A stretch of 64,000 nucleotides of DNA from Agelas oroides. Taxonomy: Eukaryota > Porifera > Demospongiae > Agelasida > Agelasidae. Within the stretch, counting starts at the first letter, position 1, and each line of letters starts with the position of its first letter. Made by a program: the position numbers and the translations under genes. The DNA lies in NCBI GenBank assembly GCA_949130485.1, contig OX422189.1:9200992-9264991 (forward strand), read 5' to 3'. Shown here piece by piece: positions 1 through 12,797 of this stretch. Below the pieces are notes generated by a model that made no database searches, was not told the DNA's origin, and worked only from the letters and a program-made list of their open reading frames with translations.

Positions 1-1325
1 CTTTATCATTAGTTACATTAGCTAGTCTCTTTTTTCAGAACTAATTGGCTACATTCCTGGCATTTCTACCGCAACCATGCAACCAAGGAATTCTCCAGGG
101 GAAGATGTGTAAGATCAAAGAGCAACAAACCTCACCAGAAATGCTGATTTATAGGCTTTCAGAAAGGAAACACTAATTTTGCAAATGAGGGAAGCTTCTC
201 AGCTCACTCTGATTCGAATTGTAACCACACCTTGAACTTTACATGTCACGCACACAAAAGGAATGCAACTGAGGTGACCAATATATATGGTTGAAGTAAC
301 CTAAACCTTTTTACAGTGTGGTAATTGGCAAAATTCAATTATGGTGACCAGATACACTTAATGCTGCATGGTGTAGTTAGCTAACTGTATCTCTTGAATA
401 ACCATGCACCTTTACCCAATTTCTAGACGTAATAATTGATTTGTGCACACTTATGGGTTTGCTCCAAATTTTTCAATTACACTATAACCCCCTTGTCATG
501 AATGCCGATGATTTTGTTTTGATAGATCAGCTCCAAAACTTCAAACTGAATCCCATACGAGTGATAATGTAATGCCTGTGAGTTTTGAGTTTATCTCTGA
601 CTCTCTGAAGTAATGTCACTGTTGGAAGCAGTTGTTGATCTAGTATGTGTGGGCACAATCAATTTTCTTGGATGATACAGCTTTTAGCCTGGACTCAGAT
701 TCACTTTGCAGTATATAAAATCTGGGCAGATACTTGGGAACAAAGTTAGTATGAAACCGAGTTGTTAACCCCTGCATATTTGTGCAACAAATTCCAAGTT
801 GCAGGTGGGTGGTTTCACAGGAATACTTGAACCATTCAAGCACTTGCTCTACATGTGCAAGCACCCCACCCTCATGATGCTTGAGCTATCACTCATGGGC
901 ACTTGCTGGGACAATTTGGTGCTGTGATAAAAATTTTTCAGGCCCCTTGTGATAGTCATTGGTGGGTTGCTCAACAAATGATTTAGAGCAGAGGAGTAGC
1001 TACAGTTGTAGTATAATCTGAGTGGATTGCCTAGCTTTTTGTATGCTACTTAAATTTCCTCTCTGTCTGTCGTCCTCAAATACCCGACTCAACTAATGGC
1101 TTCATTTTCCTGCAGGCAGGCACTGTAATGATGGTGTGGTAAAAATAACCAATTTGTTTTCATAAACTACATTGTGGTCTGATTGACTATGATAGTTGTC
1201 ACACTATATCATGTACAATGCACAGATACGAGAAACAGATTGCTTTCCAATAGCTATAATAGAAACTCATGTCTAGACATTACAAGGAGTTTCCTGTTCT
1301 TACATATGATGATTCAGTATTATAC
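1..1325. other. Intergenic, no gene recognised
   Basis: AT-rich sequence with no open frame that resembles a known family; the longest short frames have no recognisable motif. It lies downstream of the sulfotransferase-like gene on the minus strand, so the part nearest 1,325 probably includes that gene's 3' untranslated region. Confidence 0.5.
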
Positions 1326-2432
1326 TTAACTCCAGTCCACATCTTCCCAGGAAAGCAATTCAAAGAGAGCTTCATTGAAGGGTTTGTATAAATTGTGTAG
1401 CCGTTTAAGTAGTTTGTCAGACATTCTTGTATCAAAATTGTCATATCTCCCCTTATTGTACACAGTCGTATTTACTGCAGTGTTGTTCTCTTTTGGTAAG
1501 GAATTGAGACCAATAAAGTTTAACACCTGCGTTACAATTCTTTGAGTTTGTAGAAAAAATTCTTCACTGTTGACAACCATGATGTTCTCTGCTGGAAAAT
1601 TACATAACCAGTTCATCAAGTGCACATAATACAGTCCAAGATGGACAACGTTTTTAACATCAAGTTGAGGAATACAGGTCTGTTTATTCCAATCATGAGT
1701 TACATTGTTGATATATAAATGCGGTTTATTGGCTGCTTGACTGTACTTTGTAAGTTGAAGGCTAACAAAGTCCTCAACTGAAATATTCTTCTTACGTAAT
1801 ATCATTCTATGCATTACAAAATGGGAGATAATTCTGCGAATGGGGTTTCGAAACAATATCACCACTTTAGCTTTTCTACCACAAGCCTGAAACAGCTTCT
1901 TAGGTACTTCACACCCAGACAGATACAATGAAGTTGACTCACCAGTAACAACACCAGTTGGAAACTGCTTTTTATATCGATCCCATTTCATAGGAGATTT
2001 AATGACTTTCGGAGGTCTCATAAAGTAAAATAATTCTCCTTTACTAAAACCCCTCTTGTGCAACTTGGCACCTTCAAAGTTGGGATGCATCGAAACTAAC
2101 TCTATTAAAGTTGTAGTTCCCCCTTTGGGGGTACCAACTATGAAAAGTGTAGGGCAGTCAGAATGCAACGGTGTCATTTTCGTTAAATTCAGAATGATGG
2201 AGCTGGGAGGGCATATCTCTACATCAAAATGTCTGATATCGTTTCCATATCTTGTCAGTGTTTTCATTTTCTCTTGTAATCGTCTATTCTCGCCCAGTGT
2301 GTCAGTAATAGTCGCTTGCAACCCGTGTAGAAAGTCTACCTTCCACTTCCAATACATTTTTGTATGGAATATGAACAAAGCAGAACTCAGGATTGCTGCA
2401 AAAGATAATATCCTTGCGTACCGAACTTTCAT
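1326..2432 (-). CDS. Golgi type II membrane sulfotransferase-like protein
   Basis: Single-exon frame of 368 residues. A short basic N-terminus is followed by one hydrophobic segment (residues about 8-24), as in a type II Golgi signal anchor, then a polar stem with heptad-like character (about 30-65). The catalytic region carries a PAPS 5'-phosphosulfate loop, VGTPKGGTTTL at residues 99-109, and a 3'-phosphate motif RNPIRRIISHF at residues 195-205. These fit the Sulfotransfer_1 family that moves sulfate from PAPS to glycans in the Golgi lumen. The substrate cannot be read from sequence; heparan-sulfate-like or other carbohydrate sulfotransferases are equally possible. The start is the first ATG in frame, directly before the basic/hydrophobic anchor. 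The gene points away from the PARL gene across about 1.1 kb of shared upstream DNA. Confidence 0.85.
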   Translation of the reverse strand: MKVRYARILSFAAILSSALFIFHTKMYWKWKVDFLHGLQATITDTLGENRRLQEKMKTLTRYGNDIRHFDVEICPPSSIILNLTKMTPLHSDCPTLFIVGTPKGGTTTLIELVSMHPNFEGAKLHKRGFSKGELFYFMRPPKVIKSPMKWDRYKKQFPTGVVTGESTSLYLSGCEVPKKLFQACGRKAKVVILFRNPIRRIISHFVMHRMILRKKNISVEDFVSLQLTKYSQAANKPHLYINNVTHDWNKQTCIPQLDVKNVVHLGLYYVHLMNWLCNFPAENIMVVNSEEFFLQTQRIVTQVLNFIGLNSLPKENNTAVNTTVYNKGRYDNFDTRMSDKLLKRLHNLYKPFNEALFELLSWEDVDWS

Positions 2433-2807
2433 TTCGGAATGGATTAATCAGTCGGCAGCAATCGCTCCCTCCCACCGTGAGTGGCACCGATGCACTAGCT
2501 ACACTACGATAGGTCTGCCCCGTAACCTAGTTGACAACACTCCTAACTCGGTCACTGCACTGCGGAAGAGGCAGATGATGGTGCGTGCGTAACGCGCGTA
2601 AGCACGCATGTGCTAGGGGTTCTGTGGGCATGCATTCCCAGGAAAAATTTTCAAATTAGGCTTCTGAGACCATGAAAAGTGTCCCCCCTAGGACACTCTG
2701 CACTAGCGTAAGGCCCCAATTCGTTGATTTTTAGTTTCTTATCAGCAAGGTGCTTCCCCTACACACATGCGGGCTTTCTGGGAGACCGCTGTCAGAGCAT
2801 TATCTAT

Positions 2808-3222
2808 GGTCAGAGGAGGCAGGACGCGATCACGTGATGACGACTATTAACTGACATTCCAAGGCCAAGAAGTGTGGATGCAAGCTAAACGAACGACTAT
2901 ATGGACAAAGTCGCGATGGGCACAACGGGCGTACGTGGTTTTTCGACAAGGTTGAAGATGTTTGGCACTTAAAATGGCCTCCTGTGACTCACCGTGCTTG
3001 CGTCAAACTGGCAACTTACAAGCTTAGCCTGCGAGGCGAGTCATATTAACCAATTTTGACTAGCCAGATAGCTTCAGCTTAGTCGAAAATCCTATGCGCC
3101 CGTCGTGACTTAGCCCATAGAGCGATCCTTGTAGCTTCATCCACGATTCTTGCCCTTGGAATGTCATCAGAGCATACTAATTGTCGCTACATTGTGACGT
3201 CATGTCCTCCCTCCTCTGGTAC
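2808..3222. repeat. Long imperfect inverted repeat (fold-back region)
   Basis: The left part (about 2,808-3,000) and right part (about 3,045-3,222) are imperfect reverse complements for nearly 200 bp each. Matching blocks include GACATTCCAAGG at 2,852 with its complement near 3,159, and the CGGGCG block near 2,928 with its complement near 3,097. The palindrome lies between two direct copies of a segment of about 31 bp, AAGGCCCCAATYCGTTG and following bases, at about 2,710 and 3,364. It could be an old MITE-like insertion or a structured upstream region between two divergent genes. Confidence 0.65.
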
Positions 3223-3547
3223 ACCGTAGTGCTGTGCTGGCATGTGATAGCGCGCCAAAAGTGCCCTACTTTATCTGGGGCATGACATCATACAATGCCA
3301 GAACCTTCCCCACTCGTGCTCATTCATGTTAACTTGGTTTAACCTTTCAGGTTAAACTGCATGTAAGGCCCCAATCCGTTGATTTTTAGTTTCTTTTCAT
3401 GCAATGCAGGCGGGCGGGTATTACCATTTAGCAATAGCCAGCAGATATTTCTCATGACAGAACCCAACAAACATGATGCCAGGAAGATCAGCGCTCGTCA
3501 TAGGCCATTGCAGAAGGGTTCTTTTGGATGCTGTGCAGTAGAAAAAC

Positions 3548-6500
3548 ATGTTAGCATTACGTTCATCACTATACGCTTATCCGGTTCGTTACTACGTCGT
3601 CAGTATACGAAATTAATATAGATATGAAGTCTAGAAAACCAAAAGCCGTTGGTTGTAATGCTCTAAGTGCAGTGAGGGTGCTATTATGGGTCCAATGGTT
3701 CTAAATTGTGTCCTATTTATACAGTATGTGGTTAAACTTTTGTAGTTGGGTACAAGTGACTCACTGTGGGATGTAAAAGGTGCAGGCATATTGCCACAGA
3801 ATGAGGGGTATGTGTTCACAAATGGATTTAGAATGCACACTCTGACCAAAAGGCTTTTTTACTGCAGCCTAAAACTGCAGTAATTTTGTTATCCTCCTTG
3901 TGTTTCCAACTCTGGAGCTACTAACACACTGTGAGCCATCCTGTCTCCTCCTGTTGGGCAGGTCGGAAGCACCTCCTATGGGATGATGTGGAGGAAATGA
4001 GATCTCAGTGGATCAAACAACCCAGGAGTCAACGGGACGGCATTCTGCAGAAAGTATTAAACACCTTTGAGTTCTGCATTTCATTTACACTATGTATGGC
4101 TAATGCTGTTAACCACATTCCCATGCATTTGTACTAATCTGGGAATGAAGCTAATAATATACAGTCTGTAATGCCCACTTTCCCTTGTATTACAGCACAT
4201 GTACTACCATGTGACACTGGTTTGGTTCAATGTACCTAGTATATATTATAGTCACTGCTAATAAGGCATAGTGTGCCACTGTGACAACAAATTGATTCAA
4301 CCTACAAGTCCACAGTAAACCCTTATAATAGTAATAGTATGCTTTGATGTGCAATGCTCCCTAGTCCCATACTCAGTCCACTTCCTAGCCTCATACCCAG
4401 TCCATTATGTGGTCTTGGTATGAGGCTAGATTCTCTTTTGAACCAGAAAGGTTGCTGTATGTGAACAAATGTGTATGGTACTGGTGTGTCTACAAATGTA
4501 GTGTTTATGCTGGTAGTTTGCACATATTATAATATCTTAATTTGTAGTTTAAAAGATGGTGGCTGACCTTCAGGGCTGCTGACAGATTCGTGATCAGTAA
4601 GTTGAGAGTCCTAGTGTTGATTGCTAACCTTATTCCCAGGCTCTCCCTGGAGAACCTGGAGACGAGGCTAGTTGATTGCTCTGTGTGACAGTAAGTGCTT
4701 ATGAACAATAATCAACCTGCCAAAAGATTTCTCAGTCACCCCAATATTGACATGTAACTAACTCATGGTTGCATGTTACAGAGCAGATGGCATAATATTA
4801 AGGGTTCATACATGGTGTAGTTCAATCTTCCTCCCTGCTATCATACAGCCATCGTGGCTCTCAACACGTGTGTGTTTCTGCTGTGGAGGGTGCCAGTGAT
4901 GCAGAGAGTCATGGAGAAGAACTTTCTGTCAACAGTGACACACAGTGAGGCATCATGGCTGACCCTTGTGTAGCTACAACACTTCATGTACTGTAGTGAG
5001 ACACCCAAGATGATACCCTGATGTGTATGATCAGCTTGTTTCTTACATCATATGATGTCACACACAGGGTCCCACTTTCACCTCCTACTGTCAGCATTCA
5101 GTCACCTGGAGATCTGGCATCTGGCTCTCAACATGCTCATGCTCTGGAGTTTTGCACCCACCTTCCTTTGTAAGTATGTCGGAACCCTGTAAGCTCATTC
5201 CCAGGCCTTCCCACTGTTCAGTTTAGATTGCTTGCTTACCACCATCCAGATTTGATCACTTGTTGTGAGGGAATCGAAAACTGTGAGAAGAGAAATCTTA
5301 TCTGATATACCTGATATGTTAGTTCTTGTTTATCACAGGGACGGTTGGTAACAGAGGGAGCTCATTTAATGCTTGGCCATACTACCTGACTGCAGGTAGC
5401 ATAACGTTAATTGATAGAGAGCATAAAACAGAACATGCCAAAGCCATTTGCACTTGTGACTACTGCCAACAGGGGAAATTCTAAGCTATACAATACCTAT
5501 CTCCAGTTTCATCTCTCATTTTCTCACTTTGTCCCTCTTTTGTCACTCCTCATTTAAATTTCCTCTAGTACAAAATAAGTGTCTGTGCAAGAAGCAGATC
5601 TGCAGATGCCTAGCTGTCCTAGCATTTGTCACTTGCTGCACTAATACTGGGGCTAAAGGCCTGGGTACAAATGAAACATACTTACATGTATACTAATCAT
5701 CCCACCTCAGCCTGATACTTTACCTCTCATAGGAACGTTCGCTTCGATGATTGGACACTACTCCAAGTTGGCTAAAAGATCTCCAATTCCATCCCTTGGA
5801 GCAGTGAGTGAAGCATGCAGTGTGAACTTTACCTTACTATCCTTGCAAACTGTGATTATTTTATGGTGTCTTGATATCCCTGCAGTCAGGTGCACTAACG
5901 GCAGTGGTATCTCTGGTGGTCTTCAACCATCCTGATGCTTCCGTCTATCTCATCTTTCTCCCCTTTGTACCCATTCCTGCTAGCTGGGTAAGACGAGTCT
6001 CCTGTCCCTAGTCTCATTCCCAGGCCTTCCTCCAATCTGGGTTTTGATCATTATCAGTATACAAAACAGAGGTGGACCTAGTGTGTCTCAAATAACTATG
6101 TTCATTGATTCTTACAGAAAGCAACATAATTAGGTAGCTATGTATTATGTATGTAGCAAAGAAGTGGAGCAAAACTATTTGTTCATATCAGGCTCTGACA
6201 GGAGTGGTTGCCATGGATTTACTGGGGCTACTGAGAGGGTGGCAGTTCTTTGACCATGCAGGGCACCTGGGTGGAGTGTTGTTTGCTGGGTGAGTAACTA
6301 TACTGTGACCTTGCGTATGCTGTTTATCTTGTGCTGAGTATTCTCATTCCCAGGTGTTCTATTCTTGGATGGGGGTCATCTAATCTAGTATACTAGTCTC
6401 ATTCCAAAGCAATTTGTGAGAGAATGATGTAATCCAGTACTAGCATCCATTGGATAATCCACCAAAACTGTTTTGGCCTGTGAATGACATTCCTAGGATC

Positions 6501-6720
6501 ATTTGTGCAAATTTGAACAAGCGCTCCTCCCCAGTTTTCATCATGTGATAGTGTTGGGGAACAGTCTGGGATAAAGACTAGTTGACAGCTAGTTTGGATT
6601 TGGAATCTCATTACTGTATTTTGTACCATCCACAGATTGTACCAGTTCTGGTTGCACAAAGTGTTGTCATCAAGTCAGTCCAGGGTAGCAAGAACATGGC
6701 GCAAACTCAGAACAAACTAG
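3548..6720 (+). CDS. PARL: PARL-type mitochondrial rhomboid protease, copy A
   Basis: Multi-exon gene. Proposed exons: 3548-3602 (tentative), 3962-4053, 4548-4596, 4849-4944, 5068-5169, 5339-5395, 5733-5803, 5886-5987, 6192-6289, 6636-6720. All phases close, giving 268 residues. PARL is an intramembrane serine protease of the inner mitochondrial membrane that cleaves PINK1- and PGAM5-type substrates. Visible family marks are the tryptophan-rich segment (KRWW), the loop LSAFSHLEIWHLALNM, the serine site split over an intron as LGA|SGA (Ser175), and FFDHAGHLGG with His233. The tentative first exon encodes a basic, serine/tyrosine-rich 18-residue start that suits a mitochondrial presequence. The protein is shorter at its N-terminus than vertebrate PARL, so a missed upstream exon is possible. 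It ends about 265 bp from the stop of the convergent Kelch kinase gene. Confidence 0.85.
4386..4428. repeat. Short palindromic repeat of the TAGCCTCR...YGAGGCTA family
   Basis: A hairpin of 43 bp in a PARL intron: TAGCCTCATACCCAG, a short loop, then its near complement ending GAGGCTA. Related copies or half copies occur near 4,628-4,674, 13,709, 16,540, 32,540, 40,012, 46,245, 49,353-49,396, 57,296-57,344 and 60,790. Confidence 0.7.
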
Positions 6721-6985
6721 GACATAACAATACTAAACCTCACATACATTGATATAATACAATAATAATTAGCACTGTTATTTATATACAATTAATATAA
6801 GTGATCATGATCTGATATTATACAAGCTTGGAGAACAGCTTATAAGAAACAGATAAAAAAAATTTTTTTAGGGGAATTTTTTGGTCAATACAACTATCAT
6901 ACGAATAGATTTAGTTATTCCTACATAGCAAAACTACAAAATTCTGAATGCTACAGCGCTACAGATGCTGGATGAATCAGCCCCT

Positions 6986-9900
6986 CTATACTACTGTATA
7001 AAATATACATAACTCTATAACTGACGAGTGTCCAATAATGTCACTCATTGTAGGCCTTCTCGTAGGTTCTCGTTCCATGCATTGTTGGATCAATGCCACC
7101 ATGGTTGGCTGCTGCACTCGCTGGAGAAGGGCTTCACACTCTTCTGGGTTGGGAAACCTTCGACTACACATCTCCAGCAGGAGAACACCATAGCTATAGA
7201 CATCCATTTTTGGTGATTGCTGAGAGGGAATGTCGGCTTCTGGGGCAGCATATGTTGGGTTTCCAGGACCAGCTGTTCTCAGCTGCTGGAGGAAGTTGGC
7301 TGAGCCATAGTCAGAAACTTTGGCCCTCCAGCTGTTGCTGGGCCCAGCCTCCAGCAGGACATTGGCACTGCTGATGTCCCGATGTATGATGGGGTCAGGG
7401 TGCATCAGGTGGAGGTAGTTGAGGGCTCTGGCCACATCCAGGCTGATGGAGATGATCTGAGCAGGGTTGAATGGCCTACGCTCTAAGAGGGCCCTCAGGC
7501 TTGTGGACATCAGCTCTGTCAGGATGATAGGTTCTCCCTCCATCATGGCACCAATGAACTGCACCAGGTTGGGGTGGCGCACTCTGGCAGCAATACTCAT
7601 CTCCCTCACAAACAGCTGTCGGTTGTAGTCAGAGACAATGAGGGTGTGCAGACACTTGGCTGCCACTTGGAGGCCTCGGAACTTGGCTACCCTGACTACA
7701 GCCCACCCACCTCTGCCCAGCTCCTGGTCAGTGAGTTGTATCTCTTCTCTGTTCACCATCCAGAACTGATCATGACCTCTTGCCTCCAGTCTCTGGGTCC
7801 TTTGCTCAGTTGTCCTCACTCTCTCCTGTGCCTCTCTTGCTGTCTGCTCTGCTTGTCTCACCCTCACTGCCATTTCTTCAATCTGCTGCTGAAAAAAATG
7901 TGCCCCTATTTCAGCTTGTGTGGCTCTTTGTTCTGCTTGTGCAACCCTCTGCTCCGCTTGAGTGGCAGCCTGTGTGGCCCTTTGCTCTGCTTGTATGGCC
8001 CTTTGATGAGACTCCTGAGCCCTAGCCTCTGCCTCCCTCATTCTTTGGTTGGCATCAGTGGTTTGCCTCATGAGGTCACTAGTGGTATTCTCTGCATCTT
8101 TGGCTCTTCTCTTTAGGTCAGCAATCTAGAGGATGAATCTGAAGGTACTATATGTCCAATACATGCAAATATATGCTGAACACCTTTCTTCGGGCTCCTC
8201 ACCTCTCTCTCTGCAGTTTCTGCCCTCCTCCTTAGTGCATCAGAATCTTGACCCTTAGACACAGCTGTCCGCTGTAGGTCAACAATCTGTACAAAAGAAT
8301 ACAATGGAACTCTGTGTAATGAGATCAGGAATAAAGGTTAGTGTAAATAGGAATGCTACCTGTGAACTTACAGCTCTTTCTGCTTGTTCAGCCCTTGTTT
8401 CAGCTGCCTGTTTCTCTCCATCCAGCCTTCTCATCCTTTCCTCAGCCATGACCAGCTGTCGTTCCAACATGACCGCCTTTCCTGAATGCAGCTGCAGCTT
8501 CTCCAGCTGCTCCCTCAGCCTCTCCACAGATCTCCCTAGCTCCCCCTTTGTCACCACTCTAGTCACCTGCCACCTGCCTCTTGTCAGCTTCCAGAAACCA
8601 TCATGCCGCTCTGGTATGGAGTAAAGGAGTGAGAAAGTGTAGGAGGAGGAAGTTGAGTTGTGAGAGATTTGCTGTTGGTTAATTTACATCAAAGTAGAAA
8701 AACATGAGAAAGCTGTCCTGAAAATCTTGGTACAGAAATACACAGGCAGGCATCTGAACCGTGTAGGCCACTAATATTTATAACCAAGCCAAAAACTGAT
8801 ACAGCTAGAGGGTGACATAACAACTGGAATATTCGAGAAATGGAAACAATGAAGATAAAGTGCCTGTGCAATATTCTTCCCTTCTCAGAGAGAAAAATGT
8901 TTAGGTGTTCAACTGGGAGTTGATTCTCAGTGCCAGTCAGATACGTCATGTACCAGTACTATAACGTAATCCTGTAGGCTGGTAGTCCTCTCTCATGATT
9001 TTGTTAGCTTCCTTGCAGATGGGGGCTGTGGGACTGGGTGGGTGAATGTATACAGTGGTGGTTCTATTCTGGCTGGTTCAGGTTTATGACTATCACATGT
9101 AGAATCAGTTACATTAGAGAGGGTTAGCTAATTTCGTTTCATAGCTCTGGTCTCATAACTAAAGAGCAATGAGGTACACTAGGAGAACATTTCCTGACTG
9201 CTGAATACAGTGGTAACTGAAGCAAAATCTTTACAATTGATCAGCTCTTACACAATTCTCTATCATACTTATTGCTGAGTTCACATTTAGTCATGCTTCT
9301 ATACTTGTACTTCTCTCGTCTTAGCTGAACAGCAAATAAAAAAGAGCAAGTGCTCCTGATAGCCCAAAACAATGCTAAAACAACGCTTCCATACTTCACA
9401 AGGATTATTACTCAAGTGGCTTGACCACCTTTAAGTTGCCACTGCTACCCCTGATGTAGACACTTTACCATGCAAAGGGGAATGTTCCTGCTTGTGTAAC
9501 ATGTTGTGTTCCAAACCGCACACTCACTAAGATGAAGAAGGGTTGTCTCAGCTATTGGGTCTTCCACAAGCCTCCTCTTCCCACCAAACATGACCACCAT
9601 CCTGAAGTTTGGTCCAGACCCAAACACAGTAGCAGTGTGCAGACACTGTGGGCCCATTTCATGAGGAAGAGTAACCTGTACAGGAGGAGGCAATAGCAAC
9701 TGATGAAAGATCCGTTACATCACTAGTATTGTAAGTACATTGGAACACACATTGTTCAGGTATACAAACTACACTTACCATAAATCCATAAACATGAGTC
9801 TATGTACATTTGGTGTATACATCCACTGGGTGCATCCTACTGTAGCTAGCTACACAAGAGATTCATGGCACACAGCCACATGGATGTAGGCAACAACACA

Positions 9901-11527
9901 TATGTATAACATGCACTCTTGATGGAACTCATCATACACCAGAGAAATCAACTCACTAACCTCACTCCACACTCCTCTGTCAACATCCAACACCCACATG
10001 TCTTTGAATACATCTAGATCCCATCCACCTCCCACCAGCACCAGTGGGTGCTTCTGCCCAGTGAGGGGACCAGCAATACAACAGGCAGCATGGCAGAACC
10101 TTGCAGGTGGCCTGGGACCTCCAGTGGTGTCCAGTTCGGTCCAGTGCTGAGGAATTCAACACCCACAGTCATGTACACAATGACAACCAGCTGACAACCA
10201 CCTGTCCTCCCACCGTAGACTTGTGGTATTCAAAATTGACTCACATGCTTAGAGTGGTTTTAACATGAAAGAGCTCCATTGTTGAATGTGAAGGTTCATG
10301 ACAACACAGCCTAGTTACATGTCAACAACTACAAGTATCGTGGCTTCTTTCCAATCAAAGCTAGTCATAAACATATTGTCACATAATTACAAGTTACACA
10401 ATTCTATTTTGCACGCACCCACTTATCCAGCTCAAGTACATAGGCATCACCAGATTCTTCACTATCTGTCATCCCTCCACCTGTCGCACTCCCTACACCT
10501 GTGTAGCCTCCATACAACACTACAGCCCTCCTGCTGTCAACTTTGGTGAAGGAGATCCAGGCACGAGGAGGAGGCTTTGTCCCAGTCACAACTGGAGATG
10601 ACCACTCTCCTGTAACAGTGGAGAGGAACATGCATGACAGTAGAATATTGTGTACTGAATAGTTGGACAATGATCCACACATGATTATAGTGAAGAGAGT
10701 CTCCACTCTCCTGAAGCAGTGGAGATCGAGGAACATACACCACTGAAGTTTCAAATATACAATACACAACACACATAGCTGTAAGTTATGGTGTGATGTT
10801 AGTAATACAGGTCAGTACATGTGTATGGTGCCCACAAGTAGTTGATTGAGATTTCCTCCAACAACCACGTTATTGTGTACTGATTAGTTGGACAATGAAC
10901 CACACATACAGCTAAGAGAGATCTGGAACACTTTAATCTGCCACTAGTCTTATTCCCAGGCCATAGTTCATGTCCAACCATAACATCTAAACCTCCTTAC
11001 TGCACCACATGAATCATGTAATATTGCTTGGCTTGTGGTTTGGTACACAGACTGTACTCACCTTTGTATAAGTCAAAGACATGCAGTTCATCTGTGCATG
11101 TACTGCCCGTCCGCCCAGCAAAGATCACCAGCTGGTTATCACCATAGGGCACCATCCCGCAACCTGACTTCCTCTGTGGGCCACTGGAGGGGTTTGATAC
11201 TTGCACCTGCTCCCACTGAAAGGTGCTAAGGTCAAGCTTGAAGAGGGTGTTGTGACGGGACACACCATCCCACCCCCCAAACACAAACAGACATGACCCC
11301 ACCACTGTGTATGCAGAGTCCCACAGTTCAGATGGTGGTGTGCCATGGGTTGGTTTCTGCTCCCATAGCTCCTTGGAGATGTCAAATACCTCCACATGTT
11401 TTGTTAGCTCTCGTGACTTTTCCTTTGACCCAGCATACCCACCCCACATGTGCAGCTTATTGTCCACAGCAACAGCAGTATGGCTAGATCTGGGCAGTGG
11501 TTCATAGCTGGTGTGATGAGCAGCCAT
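6986..11527 (-). CDS. Kelch-repeat / coiled-coil / TKL kinase protein, copy A
   Basis: Seven exons (high to low): 11062-11527, 10419-10609, 9961-10146, 9528-9675, 8372-8610, 8203-8286, 6986-8125. All junctions are GT-AG (one donor reads GTGCGT) and phases close to 817 residues. Residues 1 to about 330 hold Kelch blades (glycine pairs such as VFGGWDG, VLYGGYTG, LVGGGWD, VMFGGKR). About 335-525 is a charged coiled coil. About 530-800 is a tyrosine-kinase-like (TKL) serine/threonine kinase with GRGGWAVV loop, VAAK lysine, HRDISSANVLL catalytic loop, DYG in place of DFG, and YAAPEA. The likely role is a cytosolic adaptor kinase with Kelch-mediated target binding; the pathway is unknown. No signal peptide or membrane segment is seen. 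The C-terminus extends 12 residues past that of copy B because of a 7-bp insertion near the stop codon. Confidence 0.85.
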
Positions 11528-12133
11528 AGTTTGCTGTATAGTGGTGGTAGCACAATGAAGTGAGATATAATAATGCAATTAGAGATGAGTAGGCATATGA
11601 TAATACAAACTCCAATCATTGTGGTATTTTGTTTGGAGACGTCCGCTAACACAACACAAATATCTTTGTGTATGGTATGTACACGTATCATAGTCCACTG
11701 GATTTCAGGTTAAAGAAACATTAGTTAGCAGGTAGCTGAGATAACCATATAAACTGGTTAGTAATTTTAGACAGCACTTTATAAAAATCCCCGTAACTTC
11801 CAGCCATACCCCTTGGTGGGATTATTGGGCTATTCCATTTATTAACTGTGGATGACATCACTATTTGCCTACCCTAAGACAAAAACTTTACTTTTCTAGG
11901 ACACACACTAGTTTATGGAGAATTACAGGAAATTAATGGTTTGTAATACAAGAGACGTTGTACGGGGTAAATACCCCTAGGGGCAGACCCCGAAAATTAT
12001 TCATTAGGGGGTTCACATTTTCACGTATCATAGGTCACTGGATTTCAGGTCAAAGAGACACTAGTTAGCAGGTAGCTGAGATATAATTGGGCTATTCCAT
12101 TCATCCATTCACCAGTCAGATGATTCATCATTG

Positions 12134-12609
12134 TGGGGCGAGCCTGAGCAAGCAGCACACGGCTGGTTTTCTATTTTGTCATGGCACACAGCAGGATTTG
12201 TAACGGTCTACTGTTTGCAGTTATAAGCCAAACTTGATAATGCATAAATTAAGTTAACGGAGTGCTCACCAAGGTAGGTATCACAAATTGCATGCAGTGA
12301 CACTTTCTCAAGCCAAGGCAGCTATATGGCTACACATGGTAGACTAGGCTTCACACTGAAATCATGAGCTCAATCTCTGGCGTTTGTGAGTGCCAGCCCT
12401 TACCTGAAGCAATGTTAACCCGGGGTGTATAATTTGTACGGTCTACGAGCAGTAGGTCTGTAGCTGCCGTGACAAACAAGAAGTTGCCATGCATGCTTCA
12501 ACTTGAGCCGTCTTTGTTCCGGTTGCTGACAGACAGACAGACATACAGACATACACATGCATTTTGCAATGCAGTCCCGCTAGTGTGGGGGTCGCTCAGG
12601 CTCACCCCA
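12134..12609. mobile_element. Short non-autonomous TIR element (TGGGGYGAGCCTGAGC ends)
   Basis: The left end reads TGGGGCGAGCCTGAGC and the right end is its near complement GCTCAGGCTCACCCCA, enclosing about 475 bp without coding capacity. A short CAGACAGACATACAGACA stretch lies before the right end. A copy lies at 27,439-27,914. Superfamily not assigned; no clear target duplication was seen. Confidence 0.6.
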
Positions 12610-12797
12610 AATAACTGTGGATGACATCACTATTTGCCCACCTTAACACAAAAATTTTTTGCTTTCTAGGACACACACTAGTTTATGAATGAGGCTTGTA
12701 ATACAAAACAGAGACATTCTAGGGTGTCAATACCCCTAGGGGCAGCCCCTAAAAATCATTCATAAGGGGGTGTACCTTTTCTAGCATACCCCCTGAT

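Noticed and set aside
640-864. Short 74-codon frame near the window start
   Set aside because: No motif, no splice partners and composition like the surrounding noncoding DNA.
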